Assembly (NCBI GenBank): GCA_902615625.1
Contig: CACMPM010000012.1
Span: 1-42,587, forward strand
Length of the DNA: 42,587 nucleotides
From: an uncultured Alphaproteobacteria bacterium
GTDB taxonomy: Bacteria > Pseudomonadota > Alphaproteobacteria > HIMB59 > GCA-002718135
Direction: 5' to 3'
Made by a program: the position numbers and the translations under genes. Of this stretch, positions 24,740 to 33,932 are shown one piece after another. A model generated the notes under the pieces. It was not told where the DNA came from. It did not search any database and saw only the letters and a list, made by a program, of their open reading frames with translations. The first letter of the stretch is position 1. Each line of letters begins with the position of its first letter.

Positions 24740-26053
24740 ATGACAGAATATTTTAGTAAAATACCAGAAATAAAATTTGAGGGAGAAGCAAGTACAAATC
24801 CATTTGCTTTTAAATTTTATGATGAAAATAAAAAAGTTTTAGGCAAGTCTATGAAAGAACATTTAAGGTTTGCAACTTGTTATTGGCATACATTTACTTG
24901 GCCAGGTCTTGATCCATTTGGAGGTCAAACATTTAATAGACCTTGGATGCAAGCAGGTGATGAAATGAAAATGGCTGAAATGAAACTTGATGCTGCATTT
25001 GATTTTTTCACTAAAATAAAAACACCCTTTTTCTGCTTTCACGATAGAGATATTTCTCCTGAAGGTTCAAATTATGCTGAGACGCAAAAAAATTTCTTTC
25101 ATATTATAGATTTAATGGAACAAAAAATTAATGACTCAGGTATGCAATTACTCTGGGGGACAGCAAATGCGTTCTCTCATAAAAGATATATGAGTGGTGC
25201 TTCTACAAACCCAGATCCAGAAGTTTTTGCATATAAAGCTGCACAAGTAAAAGATTGTATGGATGCAACAATGAGATTGGGCGGTCAAAACTACGTTCTT
25301 TGGGGTGGAAGAGAAGGATACGAAACTATTCTTAACACTGACATGACGAAGGAGACAGCTAATCTTCAAAGATTTTTAGAATTAGTTGTTAACTATAAAC
25401 ACAAGATAGGGTTTAAAGGTCAAATTTTATTGGAACCAAAACCTCATGAACCAACTAAACATCAATATGATTTTGACTCTGCAACTTGTTTAGCATTTTT
25501 ACGAAAGGCAGGTTTAGAAAATGAGATTAAACTAAATGTTGAAGTTAATCATGCAACTTTATCTGGTCATAATTTTGAACATGAAATTGCTTACGCTACT
25601 TCAAACAGCGCCTTAGGAAGTATTGATATTAATAGAGGTGATACTTTGATAGGTTGGGATACGGATCAATTCCCAAATAATCCTGCCGACTTAATTATGT
25701 CATTTTATTTTATTTTTAAGAATGGCGGCTTAGGCCAAGGAGGGATGAATTTTGATGCAAAAATAAGAAGACAATCTATCGATGCTGAAGATTTATTCCA
25801 TGCTCATATTGGAGGCATGGATGTTTGTGCAAAAACACTTATTGCTGTTGAAAAAATGATGAATGATAATGTTATTCCTAAGTTTATTGAAGATAGATAT
25901 GAAGACTGGAATAAAAGTTTGGGGCAGTTTATTCATAATAAAGATACTGGATTAGAGGATATAAATAAAAAAGTAATCGACGATAATATTGAACCAGAAC
26001 CTCGTTCAGGAAGACAAGAATATCTGGAAAATATCTTAAATAAATATTTGTAG
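24740..26053 (+). CDS. xylA: Xylose isomerase, class II
   Basis: A 437-residue xylose isomerase interconverting D-xylose and D-xylulose. Active-site and metal residues are all present at positions typical of class II enzymes: H101 and D104 (FHDRDISPEG), E232 (LEPKPHEPTKHQYDFD), E268 and H271 (NVEVNHATLSGH), D296 (SIDINRGD), D307 and D309 (GWDTDQFP). WGGREGYETILNTD is also diagnostic. The N-terminal extension and length show class II. AGGAAA ahead of the ATG is the ribosome site. No xylulokinase (xylB) is in the window, so the next step is encoded elsewhere or the enzyme serves another aldose. It closes the catabolic block; the core gene ribF follows 42 bases later. Confidence 0.96.
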   Translation: MTEYFSKIPEIKFEGEASTNPFAFKFYDENKKVLGKSMKEHLRFATCYWHTFTWPGLDPFGGQTFNRPWMQAGDEMKMAEMKLDAAFDFFTKIKTPFFCFHDRDISPEGSNYAETQKNFFHIIDLMEQKINDSGMQLLWGTANAFSHKRYMSGASTNPDPEVFAYKAAQVKDCMDATMRLGGQNYVLWGGREGYETILNTDMTKETANLQRFLELVVNYKHKIGFKGQILLEPKPHEPTKHQYDFDSATCLAFLRKAGLENEIKLNVEVNHATLSGHNFEHEIAYATSNSALGSIDINRGDTLIGWDTDQFPNNPADLIMSFYFIFKNGGLGQGGMNFDAKIRRQSIDAEDLFHAHIGGMDVCAKTLIAVEKMMNDNVIPKFIEDRYEDWNKSLGQFIHNKDTGLEDINKKVIDDNIEPEPRSGRQEYLENILNKYL

Positions 26054-26095
26054 TTACTAACCATAAGTTTCTATACTAATTGATTTATAAATATT

Positions 26096-27025
26096 ATGAA
26101 AATTTATAAATTAGATACAGCATTAGATTTTGAAAAATTAAACCTTTGTCTCGCAATAGGTAATTTTGATGGAATACATAAAGGGCACCAAGAAATAATA
26201 AATAAAATTAAGGAGATTGCATCAAACAATAATTTATTATCTTCTATAATGAGTTTTAATCCTCATCCTCGTATTTACTTTAATCAAATTAATGAGCCTT
26301 TTAATATTTATACTCAAAATGATAAAATAAATTTTCTTGAAAGATTGGGTTTAGATATATTTATAGATTTTTCTTTTGATAACAATCTATCAGTATTATC
26401 AGCTGATGATTTTGTAACTAAAATTCTTATTGATAAATTAAACATTAAATATTTAGTTATAGGTACTGACTTTAAGTTTGGAAAAGACAGAAAAGGTAAT
26501 TTTAAAACATTAGAAAAGTATGCTAAAAAAAATAATTTTAATATTCATTCAATCGAACCTATTATGCTTACTGATAAATCTGATAAATATTCATCTTCGA
26601 TAATTCGATCACAAATAAAAGAAGGTTATATGGAAGATGTTACAGAGTCTTTAGGTAGGCCCTGGCATATGCATGGAACAATAATTGAAGGCGATAAAAG
26701 AGCTAGAGAAATCAATTTTCCGACTGCTAATATGATACCAGATCAACACATATTACCAAAAAGAGGTGTTTACTGTGTGGAAGTGCTATTAGAAGGCAAA
26801 AAATACAAAGGTGTTTCAAATTTTGGTTTAAGACCAACAGTCGATGGAAGCAAACTCCTTCTAGAGACACATATGTTTAATTTTAGTGAAGAAATATATG
26901 GTAAAGAATTGACTGTTGAATTCCTTACATTTATTAGGTCTGAACAAAAATTTAATAATTTTGAAGAATTAACCAAGCAAATCAACAAAGATATAAATAC
27001 AGCTAAAGAATATCATCAACTATAA
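26096..27025 (+). CDS. ribF: Bifunctional riboflavin kinase / FAD synthetase
   Basis: A 309-residue RibF. The N-terminal adenylyltransferase domain has GNFDGIHKGHQ (about 22-32), the nucleotidyltransferase loop, and SSSIIRSQIKEG (about 161-172). The C-terminal flavokinase domain starts near 185, with GDKRAREINFPTAN holding the PTAN motif, and includes GVSNFGLRPTV and ETHMFNF. It makes FMN from riboflavin and then FAD in the cytoplasm. Its stop overlaps the ileS start (TAATG), the common ribF-ileS-lspA order. FMN made here serves the lactate dehydrogenase among others. Confidence 0.96.
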   Translation: MKIYKLDTALDFEKLNLCLAIGNFDGIHKGHQEIINKIKEIASNNNLLSSIMSFNPHPRIYFNQINEPFNIYTQNDKINFLERLGLDIFIDFSFDNNLSVLSADDFVTKILIDKLNIKYLVIGTDFKFGKDRKGNFKTLEKYAKKNNFNIHSIEPIMLTDKSDKYSSSIIRSQIKEGYMEDVTESLGRPWHMHGTIIEGDKRAREINFPTANMIPDQHILPKRGVYCVEVLLEGKKYKGVSNFGLRPTVDGSKLLLETHMFNFSEEIYGKELTVEFLTFIRSEQKFNNFEELTKQINKDINTAKEYHQL

Positions 27026-29802
27026 TGGAATATAAAGATACAATTTTTCTTCCCAAAACATCTTTTGAAATGAGAGCTAACCTTCCGGCAAAAGAACCTG
27101 CAATAATAGAGGAGTGGGATAAAGAAAATATTTTTAAAAAGCTAAGAGATAAATCTAAAGGTAGAGAAAAATTTGTTCTTCATGATGGTCCGCCATACGC
27201 AAATGGACATATTCATATGGGAACAGCTCTTAATAAAATTTTAAAAGATGTCATTGTGCGAACACAACAAATGGCTGGTAAAGACTCTATCTATGTTCCT
27301 GGTTGGGATTGTCACGGTTTACCAATTGAATGGAAAATAGAAGAAGAATATAGAAAAAAAGGAAAGAACAAGGATGATGTTCCAACTGTTCAATTTAGAA
27401 ATGAGTGTAGAGAGTTTGCAGAAAAATGGATCGAGATACAAAAAAAAGAATTTAGACGACTTGGTGTTGAAGGAGATTGGGAAAATCCTTACCTCACAAT
27501 GTCAAATCAAGCAGAAGCGCAAATTGTTCGAGAGCTTGGAAAATTTCTACTTGATGAAAGCTTGTATAAAGGAGCAAAACCAGTTCTCTGGTCCGTTGTA
27601 GAAAAGACAGCTTTAGCTGATGCTGAAGTTGAATATGAAGATCATACGTCCAACACTATATATGTTAAATTTTTAATTAAAAATTCTACTGATAAAGATT
27701 TAATTGATTCTAATATAGTTATTTGGACAACAACTCCTTGGACTATTCCAGGTAACAGAGCTCTGGCATATGGTAAAGAATTAGATTATTCACTTATTGT
27801 CGTTGAAGAATTAGAAGAAGATAGTCTAGCCAAAATAAATGATAAATTAATATTTGCTTCAGAACTTTTAGAAAATGTAACTAAAGAAATTGGGATTAAA
27901 AAATTTAGTATAAAAAAGAAATTTAAAGGAGATAATTTATCTTCTTGTGAATGTGAACATCCGTTTAAACAATTGGGATACGATTTTATTGTAAAACCAT
28001 TTCATGGAGATTTTGTAAATTTAGAACAGGGAACAGGAGTTGTGCATATAGCTCCTGGACACGGAGATGACGATTATGTTTTAGGTATAGAAAATAATGT
28101 TGATATTATCCAGACAGTTCAAGATGATGGAAAATATAATCAACATGCCGTTGGTTTTGAAGGCGAGCATATTTATAAAGTAGATCACAAAATTGCAGAT
28201 AAATTAGAAGAATTTTCAAAATTATTATTTAAAGGTACTCTTCGTCATAGCTACCCACATTCATGGCGGTCTAAAGCTCCTCTTATTTATAGAAATACTC
28301 CACAATGGTTCATTTCCATGGAAAAAAATAAATTAAGAGACATTGCTCTTAAATCAATTGATGAAACTATTTTCTATCCTCCTCAAGGCCAAACAAGGCT
28401 TAGATCAATGATTGAAACTAGACCAGATTGGTGTGTATCTAGACAAAGAGTGTGGGGTGTACCTTTACCATTATTTGTAAATAAAAAAACAGGTCAACCT
28501 TTAAGAGATGAAAATATTATCAATAGAATAGCAGACATATATGAAAAAGAAGGAAGCAATACGTGGTTTACCGAAGATCCACAAAGGTTTTTAGGGGATG
28601 AATATTCACTTGAAGATTATGAACAGGTTAAAGATGTAGTTGAAGTATGGTTTGATAGTGGTTCTACACATGCTTTTTGTCTAGAACAAAGAGAAGATTT
28701 GAAATGGCCTGCATCGATGTACTTAGAAGGAAGTGATCAACACAGAGGATGGTTTCATTCATCTCTTTTGGAGTCTTCTGGCACAAGAGGTAAAGCGCCT
28801 TATGAAAGTGTTCTGACACACGGGTTTGTTGTTGATGGAAGAGGACGTAAAATGTCTAAATCTTTAGGTAATGTTATTTCTCCAGATGATATATTAAAAA
28901 AATATGGAGTAGATATTTTAAGATTATGGGTCGTTGCATCTGATTATTATGATGATCTGAAGCTTGATAATGCTATCCTCCAATCACAAGCTGAGTCTTA
29001 TAGAAGAATAAGAAATACCTTTCGTTTTTTAATTGGCAATTTAAATGATTTCACTAAAGAGGAACCTATTGATGAGAGCGAGTTTCCAGAGTTAGAAAAA
29101 TATCTGCTTCATCGATTATGGGAAGTGGATCAAGTTGTTCAAAAATGTGTATCAACATTTAACTTTCACTTGATGTTTACTACATTACTGAACTTTTGTT
29201 CAAGTGATCTTTCAGCTTTTTATTTTGATATTAGAAAAGACACAATATATTGTGATAGCAAAGAGTCCGTTCAAAGAAGATCTACTAGAACTCTATTAAA
29301 TATAATTTTTAATCATTTAGTAAGATGGTTTGCCCCATCTATTTCCTTTACTTCTGAAGAAGCCTGGAAAGCTATGGGAAATAAAGAAAGTATACACCTA
29401 GAAGATTTTTTACAATGTAAAAATGAATATGAGGATAATCAATTAAATGAAAAATGGAGTTTAATTAAAAATATAAGAAAAGTTGCTACTGGAGCAATTG
29501 AAAAAATAAGAGAAGAAAAAATCATTCGCTCAAGTCTTGAGGCACACATAGATATTTTTGTTTCTGCAGAGAGTTATAAAAAACTAGAGAAAGTAATGTT
29601 TGATGAAATTACAATTACCTCATCATTTTCTTTGTATGTAATTGACGAAAAATCCAAAGGTTTTTCTATTGAAGATATTTCTGATGTTATCGTAAAAGCT
29701 TCAAAGGTAAGTGGGGAAAAGTGTCAAAGATGTTGGAAATATGAGGCAAAGTTAATAAATGATGAAGTTTGTAACAGGTGTAATACTGTAATATTTAAGT
29801 GA
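27025..29802 (+). CDS. ileS: Isoleucyl-tRNA synthetase
   Basis: A 925-residue class I aminoacyl-tRNA synthetase with the typical bacterial length. GPPYANGHIHMG (about 55-66) is the first signature, with the HIGH tetrad read as H-M-G-T. The editing domain holds the TTTPWTIPGNRA stretch. KMSKS is exact at 609-613. The C-terminal zinc-finger-like element CQRC...CNRC closes the protein. It charges tRNA-Ile. It overlaps ribF at its start and lspA at its end (GTGA), suggesting translational coupling. Confidence 0.97.
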   Translation: MEYKDTIFLPKTSFEMRANLPAKEPAIIEEWDKENIFKKLRDKSKGREKFVLHDGPPYANGHIHMGTALNKILKDVIVRTQQMAGKDSIYVPGWDCHGLPIEWKIEEEYRKKGKNKDDVPTVQFRNECREFAEKWIEIQKKEFRRLGVEGDWENPYLTMSNQAEAQIVRELGKFLLDESLYKGAKPVLWSVVEKTALADAEVEYEDHTSNTIYVKFLIKNSTDKDLIDSNIVIWTTTPWTIPGNRALAYGKELDYSLIVVEELEEDSLAKINDKLIFASELLENVTKEIGIKKFSIKKKFKGDNLSSCECEHPFKQLGYDFIVKPFHGDFVNLEQGTGVVHIAPGHGDDDYVLGIENNVDIIQTVQDDGKYNQHAVGFEGEHIYKVDHKIADKLEEFSKLLFKGTLRHSYPHSWRSKAPLIYRNTPQWFISMEKNKLRDIALKSIDETIFYPPQGQTRLRSMIETRPDWCVSRQRVWGVPLPLFVNKKTGQPLRDENIINRIADIYEKEGSNTWFTEDPQRFLGDEYSLEDYEQVKDVVEVWFDSGSTHAFCLEQREDLKWPASMYLEGSDQHRGWFHSSLLESSGTRGKAPYESVLTHGFVVDGRGRKMSKSLGNVISPDDILKKYGVDILRLWVVASDYYDDLKLDNAILQSQAESYRRIRNTFRFLIGNLNDFTKEEPIDESEFPELEKYLLHRLWEVDQVVQKCVSTFNFHLMFTTLLNFCSSDLSAFYFDIRKDTIYCDSKESVQRRSTRTLLNIIFNHLVRWFAPSISFTSEEAWKAMGNKESIHLEDFLQCKNEYEDNQLNEKWSLIKNIRKVATGAIEKIREEKIIRSSLEAHIDIFVSAESYKKLEKVMFDEITITSSFSLYVIDEKSKGFSIEDISDVIVKASKVSGEKCQRCWKYEAKLINDEVCNRCNTVIFK

Positions 29803-30251
29803 TTAAAACAGCAGTATTTATTTTTTTGATTTTATTAGATTTATTTACAAAATTTTTTATTAAGAATAATTTATTTTTAAATCAATCAATACAAATCAAT
29901 GAATATTTTGATTTAGTTTATGTTCAGAACTTTGGTGTTTCTTTTGGTTTATTTTCTGGTTATGTTTCTCATTGGATATTAATACTTATAGCCTTAATAG
30001 TTGTTATATTAATTTTTTATTTACTTATTAAATCAGATAAACAACTTGAAAAACTGGCTTATTTCTTAGTTATAATTGGGGCTTTGTCAAATATTATTGA
30101 TAGATTGATAAATAGTTATGTTGTTGATTTTATCTTACTACATTATGAAAATTTTTATTGGCCCGCATTTAATCTAGCAGATATTTATATTACAATTGGA
30201 ATTATCATGTTAATAATGAGTTTTTTTATAAAATCAAAAACAGTAAAATGA
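29799..30251 (+). CDS. lspA: Lipoprotein signal peptidase (signal peptidase II)
   Basis: A 150-residue membrane aspartyl protease with four hydrophobic segments. The two catalytic Asp are in the conserved blocks NIIDRLINSYVVDF and PAFNLADIYI. It cleaves prolipoproteins before the lipid-modified Cys. It starts with GTG, overlapping the ileS TGA by four bases. The next gene encodes a predicted lipoprotein, a fitting neighbour; its ATG overlaps the lspA stop (ATGA). Confidence 0.95.
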   Translation: MIKTAVFIFLILLDLFTKFFIKNNLFLNQSIQINEYFDLVYVQNFGVSFGLFSGYVSHWILILIALIVVILIFYLLIKSDKQLEKLAYFLVIIGALSNIIDRLINSYVVDFILLHYENFYWPAFNLADIYITIGIIMLIMSFFIKSKTVK

Positions 30252-30748
30252 AAAACGTTATTTTTGTAACAATCATTTCCTCAATTTTTCTATTTTCTTG
30301 TAATACTATTCGAAGTAGTGCCGGTGTAGAAAGAAAAGTAATAGATGAATATAATGTAGTTGAAAATCCTCCATTAGTAATCCCGCCAAATTTTAATTTA
30401 TTACCACCTGATCAAATTGAATCAAAAGATATTGATGATACAGATAGTGAGCTTGCAAAGGAAATTCTTTTTGGCCTGGATGAAGAAAGTGATGAAACAC
30501 CTTCTGAAAATTCTGTTATAGACAATATTTTAAAAGAAACTGAAGCAGATCAAGTAGATAATAGTATCAGAGAAGATCTTGATGGGAACTCAGAAGATGA
30601 AATAAGTCAAGATAATACAGATGTTGAAAGTGAAAATATAGAAGAGCTAAAAAAGAAGAAAAGATTTTTCTTTTTCAACAGTAAAGAAGAAAATGAAGAT
30701 GGCGAAGAAGGTGAACCTAAAAAGAAAAAAAGATTTTTCTTCTTTTAA
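30248..30748 (+). CDS. bamF: Outer-membrane lipoprotein, BamF-like (DUF3035 type)
   Basis: A 166-residue lipoprotein. The signal segment ends with lipobox LFSC, so Cys 18 is the lipidated residue. The mature N-terminus contains DEYNVVENPPLVIPPNFNLLPP, split here as DEYNVVENPPLVIPP then NFNLLPP, which matches the Pro-rich core of DUF3035/BamF proteins tied to the alphaproteobacterial outer-membrane assembly complex. The rest is very acidic and low in complexity. KKKKRFFFF occurs twice, near 135-143 and as the last nine residues. Position after lspA is typical for this family in alphaproteobacteria. The gene name is my assignment by motif and place, and the C-terminal repeat is unusual. Confidence 0.7.
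   Translation: MKNVIFVTIISSIFLFSCNTIRSSAGVERKVIDEYNVVENPPLVIPPNFNLLPPDQIESKDIDDTDSELAKEILFGLDEESDETPSENSVIDNILKETEADQVDNSIREDLDGNSEDEISQDNTDVESENIEELKKKKRFFFFNSKEENEDGEEGEPKKKKRFFFF
30650..30745 (+). repeat. Two in-frame copies of a KKKKRFFFF-coding element in the BamF-like gene
   Basis: Positions 30650-30676 and 30719-30745 both encode KKKKRFFFF, the second ending directly at the stop codon. At the DNA level each is a run of A/G followed by a run of T/C and is nearly self-complementary, so each could fold as an AT-rich hairpin. Confidence 0.9.
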
Positions 30749-30756
30749 TTTTATAA

Positions 30757-31956
30757 ATGGAAATAAAATACTTTAATTCAAATTTTGACAAAATTACTCA
30801 AAATAAAGATACTGATCAAAGTATAACTAATGTAATAGAAAAACTTCCTTCTCTTAATATTATTTCAGATAAAAATTTATTAGAAGAAACTATAAAAATT
30901 TCAAATCAATTTAAAGAGAAAAAGGAAAAAATAATTGTATTTGGAACAGGAGGTTCAAATTTAGGAGCTAGAGCATTAAATAATATTATTTTAAATAATA
31001 AAATTATCTTAGAATTTTATGATAATGTTGATCCTACTAATTTTGAAAAAAATTTTCAAAATATTAATTTTGAGCTAACTGGCTTCTTAGTTATTTCAAA
31101 ATCGGGTACTACACCAGAGACATTATCTCAATTTTCATGTCTCTACCAAAAGGCAATAGAAGCTAACAAAGTTGAAGATTTTTTTTCAAATACTCTAATC
31201 ATAACTGAATTTAAAGAATCACCACTTTTTAAAATTGCTAAAGATAATAATTGTTTACTATTAGAGCATCATAAAGATGTTGGAGGTAGATATTCTATAT
31301 TTACCAATGTTGGTATAGTTCCTGCAATCATTTCTGGATTAAATATAGATGCACTTTTTGGCGGAGCATCTGAAGTAATTAATAATATTGATAATTACAA
31401 ACCGTACGATCTTGGAAGATATTTAACTCAAAAAGAAAATGTAAAATTTACTAATATTGTTTTAATGACATATTCTGATTCACTTTATTTTTTTGGAAAA
31501 TGGTATCTGCAACTTTGGGCAGAAAGTATTGGAAAAAATAATAAAGGTATTACAGCAATTCATTCAGTAGGGACCACTGATCAGCATAGTCAATTACAAC
31601 TGTATTTAGATGGACCTAAAGATAAATATTTCACCTTTATCACTACAGATCATTCAAATAAGGGCATAAAAATTAATAATAATATGTTTGAAAATACCGA
31701 TATTGACTATTTTAAAGATAAAACAATGGGAGATCTAATGGAAGCTGAACAGCGCGCAACCATTGAAACTTTTAAATTAAATAATTTTAGTTTTAGAGAA
31801 ATCTATATTCCTAAAATAGATGAACAAAACTTAGGTAAATTATTATCTTTTAGTATAATAGAAACAATTGCTTCCTGTATATATTTAGATGTTGATCCCT
31901 TCGATCAACCTGCTGTTGAACAAGGTAAAAAACTAACTAAAACTTATTTAAGATAA
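30757..31956 (+). CDS. pgi: Glucose-6-phosphate isomerase
   Basis: A 399-residue phosphoglucose isomerase, shorter than the roughly 550 residues of enteric Pgi. Sugar-phosphate and active-site segments are clear: GTGGSNLGARAL (about 63-74), SKSGTTPET (about 113-121), the GGRYS block, WAESIGKN, GTTDQHSQLQL with the catalytic His, and the C-terminal DPFDQPAVEQGKKLTK with the catalytic Lys. It interconverts glucose-6-phosphate and fructose-6-phosphate. It begins 8 bases after the lipoprotein gene, and its end overlaps rsmD tail to tail by 9 bases. Confidence 0.95.
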   Translation: MEIKYFNSNFDKITQNKDTDQSITNVIEKLPSLNIISDKNLLEETIKISNQFKEKKEKIIVFGTGGSNLGARALNNIILNNKIILEFYDNVDPTNFEKNFQNINFELTGFLVISKSGTTPETLSQFSCLYQKAIEANKVEDFFSNTLIITEFKESPLFKIAKDNNCLLLEHHKDVGGRYSIFTNVGIVPAIISGLNIDALFGGASEVINNIDNYKPYDLGRYLTQKENVKFTNIVLMTYSDSLYFFGKWYLQLWAESIGKNNKGITAIHSVGTTDQHSQLQLYLDGPKDKYFTFITTDHSNKGIKINNNMFENTDIDYFKDKTMGDLMEAEQRATIETFKLNNFSFREIYIPKIDEQNLGKLLSFSIIETIASCIYLDVDPFDQPAVEQGKKLTKTYLR

Positions 31957-32508
31957 TTTAAAAATATAAATTATTGTTTTACCGTAAGTCTTTTTTTGAA
32001 GCAGATTTAAATTTTCTGGAATTACAATATTATCTTTCACACCCGTTTCTAAACCAATGACGGTAGTATTTTTAATGTTACTAGATAAATTCTCTAAAAG
32101 CTTTGTTAAATTATACTTTGCATATGGTGGATCAATATAAACAACTGAAATATTTTTAAATTCTATTTCTAATTTAGAATGAATAAGGTCTTCTTCATAA
32201 ATTTTAAATTGATTATTTTTACAAATACTTAAACAATTTTTTCTTAAAATTTTAAGAACTTCAATATTATTCTCAATAAAAATTACTTCACTCATTCCTC
32301 TAGAAATTGCTTCTAAACCCATTGTGCCAATACCTGCGAAAAGATCTAAAAAAATTTTATTTTTATATAATTCGATAGAATTTTTGATTGCATAACTTTC
32401 AATAATTGAAAAAAAAGCTTCTCTTTTTAGAGAAGAAGTTGGTCTTACAAAATCATTAATACTAGCTAATTTTTTTTGCTTAAACTTTCCCCCAGTAATC
32501 CGTATCAT
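31948..32508 (-). CDS. rsmD: 16S rRNA (guanine966-N2)-methyltransferase
   Basis: A 186-residue Rossmann methyltransferase. SAM-binding motif DLFAGIGTMGLEA begins near residue 55, and the catalytic motif IV DPPYA is at about 125-129, typical of N2-guanine methyltransferases. The N-terminal IRITGGKFKQKKL is a family hallmark. It methylates G966 of 16S rRNA. The ATG overlaps the stop of the upstream pseudouridine synthase by four bases; rluB-rsmD adjacency is common. Confidence 0.93.
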   Translation of the reverse strand: MIRITGGKFKQKKLASINDFVRPTSSLKREAFFSIIESYAIKNSIELYKNKIFLDLFAGIGTMGLEAISRGMSEVIFIENNIEVLKILRKNCLSICKNNQFKIYEEDLIHSKLEIEFKNISVVYIDPPYAKYNLTKLLENLSSNIKNTTVIGLETGVKDNIVIPENLNLLQKKTYGKTIIYIFKLS

Positions 32509-33197
32509 TTGCTAATTGAATTTAATTTTTGAAATTGCCCTTCTTTAAGTCTTCCAAGCTTATAAGGTCCATATCCAATTCTTATTAATTTAACTATATT
32601 CCATGAAAAATAATTACATATATTTCTAATTTCTCTATTTTTTCCCTCTTTAAGTTTAAAAATTAACCAACTATGATTTTTTAATTTTTTTTCAAAGGCA
32701 ACTTTAATTTTTTTATAATTTATTTCTTTAATTGTAATGCCTTTATTTATTTTTTGTAAATCAGTTTTTTGTACATTGCTATTTATACAAACTCTATAGA
32801 CCCGCTCAATGTTTGAAGATGGATGTTCTAAATATCTTGAATAATCACCATTATTAGTTAGTAAAATTAATCCTTCACTCATGTAATCTAATCTTCCAAC
32901 ACTTATCAATTGACCAATATTTTTTGGTAATAAATCAAAAATTTTTTTTCTACCTAAATTATCTTTTGTACTACAAATATATTTAATTGGTTTGTATAAC
33001 TTCCATAATTCAACTTTATTTATTTTTTTAACAATTTTATTATTAACTTTAATAACATCCAAATCACTTACTTTATGACTTGGATGAACACATAGTTGAT
33101 TATTAATTTTAATTTTTTTTTTAACTATTAATTTTTCTGCATCTCTTCGTGAACAAATTCCAGCACTGGATAGATATTTTGAAATTCTAATATTCAC
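32505..33197 (-). CDS. rluB: rRNA pseudouridine synthase, RsuA/RluB family
   Basis: A 230-residue protein with an N-terminal S4 RNA-binding domain (about 1-50; RISKYLSSAGICSRRDAEKLI) and a catalytic domain with GRLDYMSEGLILLT (about 101-114), where D104 is the catalytic Asp. KEGKNREIRNIC near 190 is the last family motif. RluB-type modification of 23S rRNA is likeliest, though RluE/RluF/RsuA members share these motifs. It is lysine-rich and short of the basic C-terminal tail of enteric RluB. It overlaps both neighbours by four bases. Confidence 0.9.
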   Translation of the reverse strand: MNIRISKYLSSAGICSRRDAEKLIVKKKIKINNQLCVHPSHKVSDLDVIKVNNKIVKKINKVELWKLYKPIKYICSTKDNLGRKKIFDLLPKNIGQLISVGRLDYMSEGLILLTNNGDYSRYLEHPSSNIERVYRVCINSNVQKTDLQKINKGITIKEINYKKIKVAFEKKLKNHSWLIFKLKEGKNREIRNICNYFSWNIVKLIRIGYGPYKLGRLKEGQFQKLNSISK

Positions 33198-33892
33198 TTT
33201 GCTTCATTAATAAAATTTTTGATTATTTTTATATCATATTTTGTAATTAAAAATTCAGGATGCCATTGTAAGCCAATACACCATTTGTGTTTTTTGTGTT
33301 CTATTCCCTCAATAACACCATCATTAGCTACACATGAAACATTCAAGTCTTTACCAATTTTTTTTACTGACTGATGATGTGCACTATTAACTTTAATTTT
33401 TTGAGACCCACATATTTTATGTAGTTGAGTATTTTTTGAAATATTAACAATATGACTAGTTTGATTTCTTGGATTTACTTGTTCATGGTTTATTGGATCT
33501 CTTTTTAAATCTTGTATTAATGTTCCACCACATGCAACATTAACAAGTTGCGCACCACCACAAATTCCTAATATAGGTTTATTATATTTAAAAAATTTAT
33601 TGAAAATATTTAATTCAAAATTCGTTCTCTTATTTTTAATATTTTTAGATTGAGTATTACTTGTTTTATATAATTTAGGGTGAATATCAAAATCTCCTCC
33701 AGTAATAATTAAACCATCAATTAAATGACAAAAATCATCAATATATTTTTTTTCGTGCAACAAAGGAAATGGAATAGCATTAAATTTTGTTAAGGAAGTT
33801 AAGTAATTTTCCCTTAGCGCATACCATGGAAATTTTGAGTATGTTTTCTTTTTTTCACTATCAAGAGTTATTCCAATAATTGGTTTTTTCAT
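33194..33892 (-). CDS. Gamma-glutamyl-gamma-aminobutyrate hydrolase-like (peptidase C26, class I GATase fold)
   Basis: A 232-residue class I glutamine-amidotransferase-like hydrolase. The nucleophile elbow is GICGGAQLVN with C111, and the His/Glu of the triad are in LQWHPEF (H211, E213). SAHHQSV near 170 and the TGGDFDIHP segment near 64-72 fit the PuuD/peptidase C26 family, which hydrolyses gamma-glutamyl amides such as gamma-glutamyl-GABA. No polyamine genes are nearby, so the real substrate is open. It is the first gene of a three-gene minus-strand unit and diverges from tadA across 40 bases. Confidence 0.87.
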   Translation of the reverse strand: MKKPIIGITLDSEKKKTYSKFPWYALRENYLTSLTKFNAIPFPLLHEKKYIDDFCHLIDGLIITGGDFDIHPKLYKTSNTQSKNIKNKRTNFELNIFNKFFKYNKPILGICGGAQLVNVACGGTLIQDLKRDPINHEQVNPRNQTSHIVNISKNTQLHKICGSQKIKVNSAHHQSVKKIGKDLNVSCVANDGVIEGIEHKKHKWCIGLQWHPEFLITKYDIKIIKNFINEAK

Positions 33893-33932
33893 TATAATTC
33901 AACTATAATGTACAACATAAGTGTGTTCCAGA

